NCBI GenBank assembly: GCA_035719045.1 | Contig: DASTGO010000381.1 | Location: 1 to 9,284 of the forward strand | DNA length: 9,284 bases | DNA from: DASTGO01 sp035719045 | Lineage (GTDB): Bacteria; Actinomycetota; Actinomycetes; Actinomycetales; Kineosporiaceae | Direction: 5' to 3' | Shown: positions 6,571-9,284 of the stretch, piece by piece | Numbering within the stretch: the first letter of the stretch is position 1 | How the letters are laid out: the number at the start of each line of letters is the position of its first letter | Notes under the pieces: model-generated | The model's database searches: none | What the model was told of the DNA's origin: nothing | What the model saw: only the letters and a program-made list of their open reading frames with translations | Position numbers and translations under genes: made by a program

Positions 6571-7581
6571 TCAGCCGGCGCCCGTGACCGCCAGCGACAG
6601 GACCCACTGCTGGCCGCGCAGGATCCGCCCGTAACGCAGGTGCGGCCGCTCGTCGGCCAGTGCGAACCCGGCCGCCTCGACGATCCGCCGGGCCGAGGTG
6701 AACCCGTACTCGGTGCGCAACAGGACCGTGCGGTAGCCAGCCTGCCGGGCGAAGGCCACGCACTCCCCGACCAGCCGCCGGCCGACGCCGAGACCGCGTG
6801 CCGCCGGGTCGACCAGGAGCAGCCCGAGGCGGGCGGCACCGTCAGCCGTCCAGGTACTGTCGGTACCGCCCGCCGCCGCGTCGAGGCAGAACACGCAGCC
6901 CGCGGGCACGCCGTCAACCTCGGCGATCCAGGCCCGTTCCCGGGCGGGGTCGCGGCGGGCGGCGAACCCCGCCACCAGATCTGCCACGTCCCCTTCGAAC
7001 CTCTGGTCCCAGCCGTACTCCTCGGCGTAGACCGCGCCGTGCCGCTGCACCACCCAGCCGAGATCCCCCGGCCGGGGATCGCGCAGCGTGAACGGCCGAC
7101 GGGCCTCCCCGGACAATGCGCGGCGGATCGTCGCCATCGCCGCGACCACGTCCCGCTGCCGGTCCTCGCGCAGTCCGGCCAGGATGCTGCGGGCGTGTTC
7201 GGCGATCTGCCGGTCGAGCAGGGCCAGCACCTCCCGGCCGCGTGCCGTGAGCTCGACCACCGGTCCCCCCGGACCCGTCGCCGGGCGGATGTCCAGCACG
7301 CCCTCGTTGCGCAGCCGGTGCACGACCCGGATCAGTTGCCGGCACTCCAGGCCGCAGCCGGACCTCAGGCCGGCGAGGTCGCTGCGGCCGGTGCCCGCCA
7401 GGTCGAAGACCACCCGGGCCTCCGCCGGGGAGTACGTGCTCCCGGCCAGGCTGTCGTCGAGCCGGGCCACCACATCCCGTTCCCAGAACCGGCCGAACTC
7501 CCGCACCTGGGCCACCCGGACGTCCGGTGCCGGTCCGCCACCGGGCCGGACGGTCCGGTCACCGATCAGCGCCGCGCACAC
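6571..7581 (-). CDS. MarR-GNAT fusion: winged-helix regulator with acetyltransferase domain
   Basis: The 336-residue product joins a MarR-type winged helix to a GNAT acetyltransferase. Residues about 21-155 carry the MarR part: VAQVREFGRFW, then TYSPAEARVVFDLA, a recognition region around CGLECRQLIRVVHRL, and the wing GPVVELTARGREVL. Residues about 164-330 carry GNAT, starting FTLRDPRPGDLGWV; the acetyl-CoA loop is ARGLGVGRRLV (261-271), followed by TSARRIVEAAGF (295-306) and a C-terminal GQQWVLSL. This architecture is common in actinobacteria; I know of no assured target for it. The start is set at GTG 7581 because GAGGGGG (7587-7593) lies 5 nt upstream and the MarR homology begins shortly after. 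A longer reading frame reaches 7749 but would encode a G-run region with no resemblance to the family. It converges on the ATPase gene and is divergent from the SARP gene. Confidence 0.87.
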   Translation of the reverse strand: MCAALIGDRTVRPGGGPAPDVRVAQVREFGRFWERDVVARLDDSLAGSTYSPAEARVVFDLAGTGRSDLAGLRSGCGLECRQLIRVVHRLRNEGVLDIRPATGPGGPVVELTARGREVLALLDRQIAEHARSILAGLREDRQRDVVAAMATIRRALSGEARRPFTLRDPRPGDLGWVVQRHGAVYAEEYGWDQRFEGDVADLVAGFAARRDPARERAWIAEVDGVPAGCVFCLDAAAGGTDSTWTADGAARLGLLLVDPAARGLGVGRRLVGECVAFARQAGYRTVLLRTEYGFTSARRIVEAAGFALADERPHLRYGRILRGQQWVLSLAVTGAG

Positions 7582-7586
7582 GGCGT

Positions 7587-7593
7587 CCCCCTC
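7587..7593 (-). promoter_or_regulatory. Shine-Dalgarno site of the MarR-GNAT gene
   Basis: GAGGGGG on the minus strand ends 5 nt before the GTG at 7581. This supports that start over upstream in-frame GTG codons. Confidence 0.55.
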
Positions 7594-7653
7594 GGTCTCC
7601 TCGACCCACCAGGTCCATCTCGAACTCCCTGCGCACACCCGGATTCGGTCCCT

Positions 7654-7680
7654 CCCCGTCCCCCGGATCCCCCGTCCCCC
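7654..7680 (-). promoter_or_regulatory. G-quadruplex motif upstream of the MarR-GNAT gene
   Basis: The minus strand reads G5-AC-G5-ATCC-G5-AC-G4, four runs of at least four G with loops of 2, 4 and 2 nt. This meets strict quadruplex criteria. It lies about 75-100 nt before the MarR-GNAT start, in the untranslated leader or promoter, on the coding-sense strand. Any effect on expression is inference. Confidence 0.6.
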
Positions 7681-7731
7681 GTGCGCTACTCCCCACCCCC
7701 TCCGCCGCCGGATCCCCCGAGTCGGCCGGGC

Positions 7732-7772
7732 GGGCGGCCTGCTGTCCATCCCCGTCGGTCAGCAGGCCTCCC
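7732..7772. repeat. Strong inverted repeat (hairpin) in the divergent intergenic region
   Basis: GGCCTGCTG (7736-7744) pairs perfectly with CAGCAGGCC (7760-7768) around a 15-nt loop. Beyond one C/T mismatch, GGG (7732-7734) pairs with CCC (7770-7772), giving a 12-bp stem. Between divergent genes it is not an ordinary end-of-gene terminator; it may be an attenuator in the MarR-GNAT leader, the end of a small RNA, or an operator. Confidence 0.55.
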
Positions 7773-7943
7773 AGGCCCGGCCCGCCCCGGTCCGGTGCAA
7801 GCCCGGGCGCCGCAGAACGGCGCACCGCAGCCCGACCTTGGCCGGGACGCCCAGGACGCCGGCTCCGGAGACCGCGTCCGCGGGTCCAGAACGCTCGGAG
7901 CGGCGGTCCTGACAGCAGGTAGCCAATCGGTGAGCACCGGACG

Positions 7944-7965
7944 GTTCGCTGAACGTTCGCTGAAC
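7944..7965. repeat. Tandem 11-bp direct repeat, operator-like
   Basis: GTTCGCTGAAC occurs twice without a gap or mismatch. Each copy is itself GTTC-n3-GAAC, so the site has both direct and inverted symmetry. Eleven-base periodicity, a heptamer plus 4 nt, is the known layout of binding sites for SARP and OmpR/PhoB-type winged-helix regulators. It lies about 245 bp before the SARP start. Confidence 0.6.
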
Positions 7966-8117
7966 GCCCAGGTCAGCGTGGGGTTCCGCGGAGTTGGCGG
8001 GCCTCGGCTCACCCGTCGTCACCCCCCGGCGGCGGTGCCTGTGGAGAGTCCCGGGCGCACACCCCAAGATCACTGCGTTGCGTGACGGAATGATCACGGA
8101 GGCTTCCGGCAGGTGGC

Positions 8118-8129
8118 CCGACCGGTCGG
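8118..8129. promoter_or_regulatory. 12-bp palindrome upstream of the SARP gene
   Basis: CCGACCGGTCGG is a perfect palindrome, 80 bp before the SARP GTG and about 16 bp upstream of the putative -35. In such GC-rich DNA a 12-bp palindrome could arise by chance; operator function is a guess. Confidence 0.3.
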
Positions 8130-8144
8130 TTTCGGCGCACGCGT

Positions 8145-8175
8145 CCGACAGTTCGGGCAGCCGAGCACGTACGGT
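8145..8175 (+). promoter_or_regulatory. Putative SARP promoter
   Basis: CCGACA (8145-8150) as a -35 and TACGGT (8170-8175, TANNNT) as a -10 are 19 bp apart. The -10 is followed by 6 nt and then an in-frame GTG at 8182, the same spacing as the feoA -10 and GTG, so a leaderless start there is possible. Confidence 0.35.
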
Positions 8176-8208
8176 GAGGAGGTGCACGGTCAGGGTGACT
8201 TGGCTGCC

Positions 8209-9284
8209 GTGACCGTCGGCCTGCTCGGACCACTCGAGGTTCGGGTGGGCGACCGTCCGGTATCCCTCGGCGGACAGCGTCCGCGCGCTCTGATCAGCCT
8301 GCTCGCGCTGTCCGCCGGCCGCCCGCTGTCGACCTCCCGGCTGGTCGACGCGCTCTGGGAGGGCAATCCCCCGGCAGCCGCCGCCAACACGGTGCAGGTA
8401 TACCTGTCCCGGCTGCGCCGGGCCCTGGCCGGACCGGACGGCAACGCCCCGCTGCGCACGTCCGCGGCCGGCTACACCCTCGACGTGCCCGATGACGCGG
8501 TCGACGTCAGCCGGTTCGAGCGGCGGGTCGCCGAAGGACATGCCCGGCTGTCGGCCGGGGACGCCGCGGGATCGTCACGGGCGCTGCGCTCGGCGCTGGA
8601 GCTGTGGCGCGGCCCGGCGGTCCCCGACCTGGTCGGGCTGCGGGCCGGGGAGGCCGTGATCGCCCGGCTGGACGCCCGGCGGCTGGCGGCGCAGGTGGAG
8701 CGGATCGACGCCGATGCCGCGCTCGGCCGGCACGCCCCGCTCATCCCGGAACTGCAGGAGCTGATCCGGCTCCACCCGCTGCACGAGGGGCTCGTGGTCC
8801 GGCTGATGACCGCGCTGTACCGGTGCGGCCGGCAGGCTGAGGCGCTGGCCGCCTATGCCGAGGCGGCGACCCGGCTGGCGGAGGAACTGGGGGTGGATCC
8901 CGGCCCGCAGCTGTCCGGGATCCACGGCCAGATGCTCCGGCAGGAGGTTCCCGGTGCTCCCGCTCCCGGCCCGGCCCGCCCCCCGACGGCCGCCGTGCTG
9001 TCCCGCCCACGGCACGGGCTGGTGGGACGCTCGCAGGAGCTGACCCGGGCCCTGGAACTGCTCGCGGACCCTCGGGTCCGGCTGGTCACGCTGCTCGGGC
9101 CCGGCGGGACCGGCAAGACCCGGCTCGCCCTGGAGATCGCCGACCGGCTGGCCGAGCGCCCGCCGCCCGGCGGGGTGGTCGTGGTGCCGCTGTCGGGGGT
9201 GGACGAGCCGGCGGAGCTGCTCGCGGAGGTCTGCCGGACCCTCGACGCGGTGCCCGCCTGGTCGGGCGAGCCGCTGCTCGACCT
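8209..9284 (+). CDS. SARP/AfsR-type regulator (winged helix, BTAD, NB-ARC), cut at right edge
   Basis: The visible 358 residues carry an OmpR-type winged helix (about 1-93: MTVGLLGPLEV, then RPRALISLLAL, VQVYLSRLRRAL, GYTLDV). Next is a bacterial transcriptional activation domain of helical repeats (about 98-246: FERRVAEG, ALELWRG, LYRCGRQAEALAAY, LAEELGVDPGPQL). After a Pro/Ala linker comes an NB-ARC/AAA-type ATPase that opens with LVGRSQEL and the P-loop GPGGTGKT (297-304). This is the layout of AfsR-like large SARP activators, which bind direct repeats near promoters, often of secondary-metabolism or morphology genes. The C-terminal part, perhaps TPR repeats, is outside the window. GTG 8209 is chosen because family homology starts directly there; an in-frame GTG at 8182 could serve a leaderless message and would add nine residues. 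No ATG is available near either. Its target genes cannot be seen. Confidence 0.9.
   Translation, partial: MTVGLLGPLEVRVGDRPVSLGGQRPRALISLLALSAGRPLSTSRLVDALWEGNPPAAAANTVQVYLSRLRRALAGPDGNAPLRTSAAGYTLDVPDDAVDVSRFERRVAEGHARLSAGDAAGSSRALRSALELWRGPAVPDLVGLRAGEAVIARLDARRLAAQVERIDADAALGRHAPLIPELQELIRLHPLHEGLVVRLMTALYRCGRQAEALAAYAEAATRLAEELGVDPGPQLSGIHGQMLRQEVPGAPAPGPARPPTAAVLSRPRHGLVGRSQELTRALELLADPRVRLVTLLGPGGTGKTRLALEIADRLAERPPPGGVVVVPLSGVDEPAELLAEVCRTLDAVPAWSGEPLLD

Larger units (their letters stand above)
7582..8208. other. 627-bp divergent intergenic region
   Basis: I find no convincing gene here: open frames on both strands lack recognisable domains and steady third-position GC bias. It holds a C-run/G-quadruplex tract (7654-7680 and further C-runs to about 7718), a 12-bp direct repeat CCGGATCCCCCG (7663-7674 and 7708-7719), a strong hairpin (7732-7772), a tandem 11-bp repeat (7944-7965), a 12-bp palindrome (8118-8129) and a putative promoter at 8145-8175. 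No tRNA or known riboswitch core was recognised. Confidence 0.7.

Noticed and set aside
5727..6917. Minus-strand open frames spanning the ATPase 3' end, the tandem repeat and the MarR-GNAT 3' end
   Set aside because: They cross two genes with firm domain evidence and encode the repeat as Arg/Ser-rich peptide; treated as shadows.
7582..7749. N-terminal extension of the MarR-GNAT frame to 7749
   Set aside because: The added residues come from the G-run region and do not resemble the family, whereas GTG 7581 has a well-placed GAGGGGG site.
7686..8012. Possible small gene on the minus strand in the divergent intergenic region
   Set aside because: The product is Arg/Pro/Gly-rich with a poly-Gly end, has no domain and no steady third-position GC bias.

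Overview
The window is very GC-rich and uses GTG starts freely. It carries a DUF2510 protein, a feoA-feoB-feoC operon behind an IdeR/DtxR-type iron box, a MarR-GNAT fusion and a SARP/AfsR-type regulator. Together these point to an actinomycete chromosome; the genus cannot be told from the sequence alone. No transposase, integrase, CRISPR array, rRNA or tRNA gene is visible.

Layout, left to right. (1) At 1-133 on the minus strand is the N-terminus of a DUF2510 protein that runs off the left edge. (2) At 134-253 is a divergent intergenic region holding an IdeR/DtxR-like iron box (231-249). The box overlaps a -10 element placed for a leaderless feoA transcript. (3) At 254-3207 on the plus strand is a tightly coupled ferrous-iron uptake operon: feoA with an unusual long Pro-rich C-terminal extension, feoB (690 aa, complete), and a feoC-like winged-helix protein with a Cys cluster that overlaps the feoB stop. 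(4) At 3208-3375 is a gap with a small hairpin. (5) At 3376-6411 on the plus strand is a complete P2-type cation-transporting P-type ATPase (1011 aa). Its membrane signatures resemble Na+/K+-ATPase in M4 and M6 but differ in M5. (6) At 6412-6570 is a convergent gap with a 16-bp tandem repeat and a perfect 15-bp inverted repeat, probably a bidirectional terminator. (7) At 6571-7581 on the minus strand is a MarR-GNAT fusion regulator/acetyltransferase. (8) At 7582-8208 is a 627-bp divergent intergenic region with a G-quadruplex motif, a strong hairpin, an 11-bp direct repeat and a 12-bp palindrome. (9) From 8209 to the right edge on the plus strand is a SARP/BTAD/NB-ARC regulator, cut by the window end.

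How the genes work together. FeoA, FeoB and FeoC make up the Fe(II) importer, and the iron box predicts repression when iron is replete. The ATPase lies downstream on the same strand with its own ribosome binding site, so it may be a separate unit, and a link to iron is only inference. The two regulators at the right are divergent and share an intergenic region rich in candidate control sites. I see no clear, wholly new multigene system. The most unusual parts are the FeoA extension, the non-canonical FeoB G motifs, the mixed ion-site signature of the ATPase, and the regulatory DNA between the two right-hand regulators.
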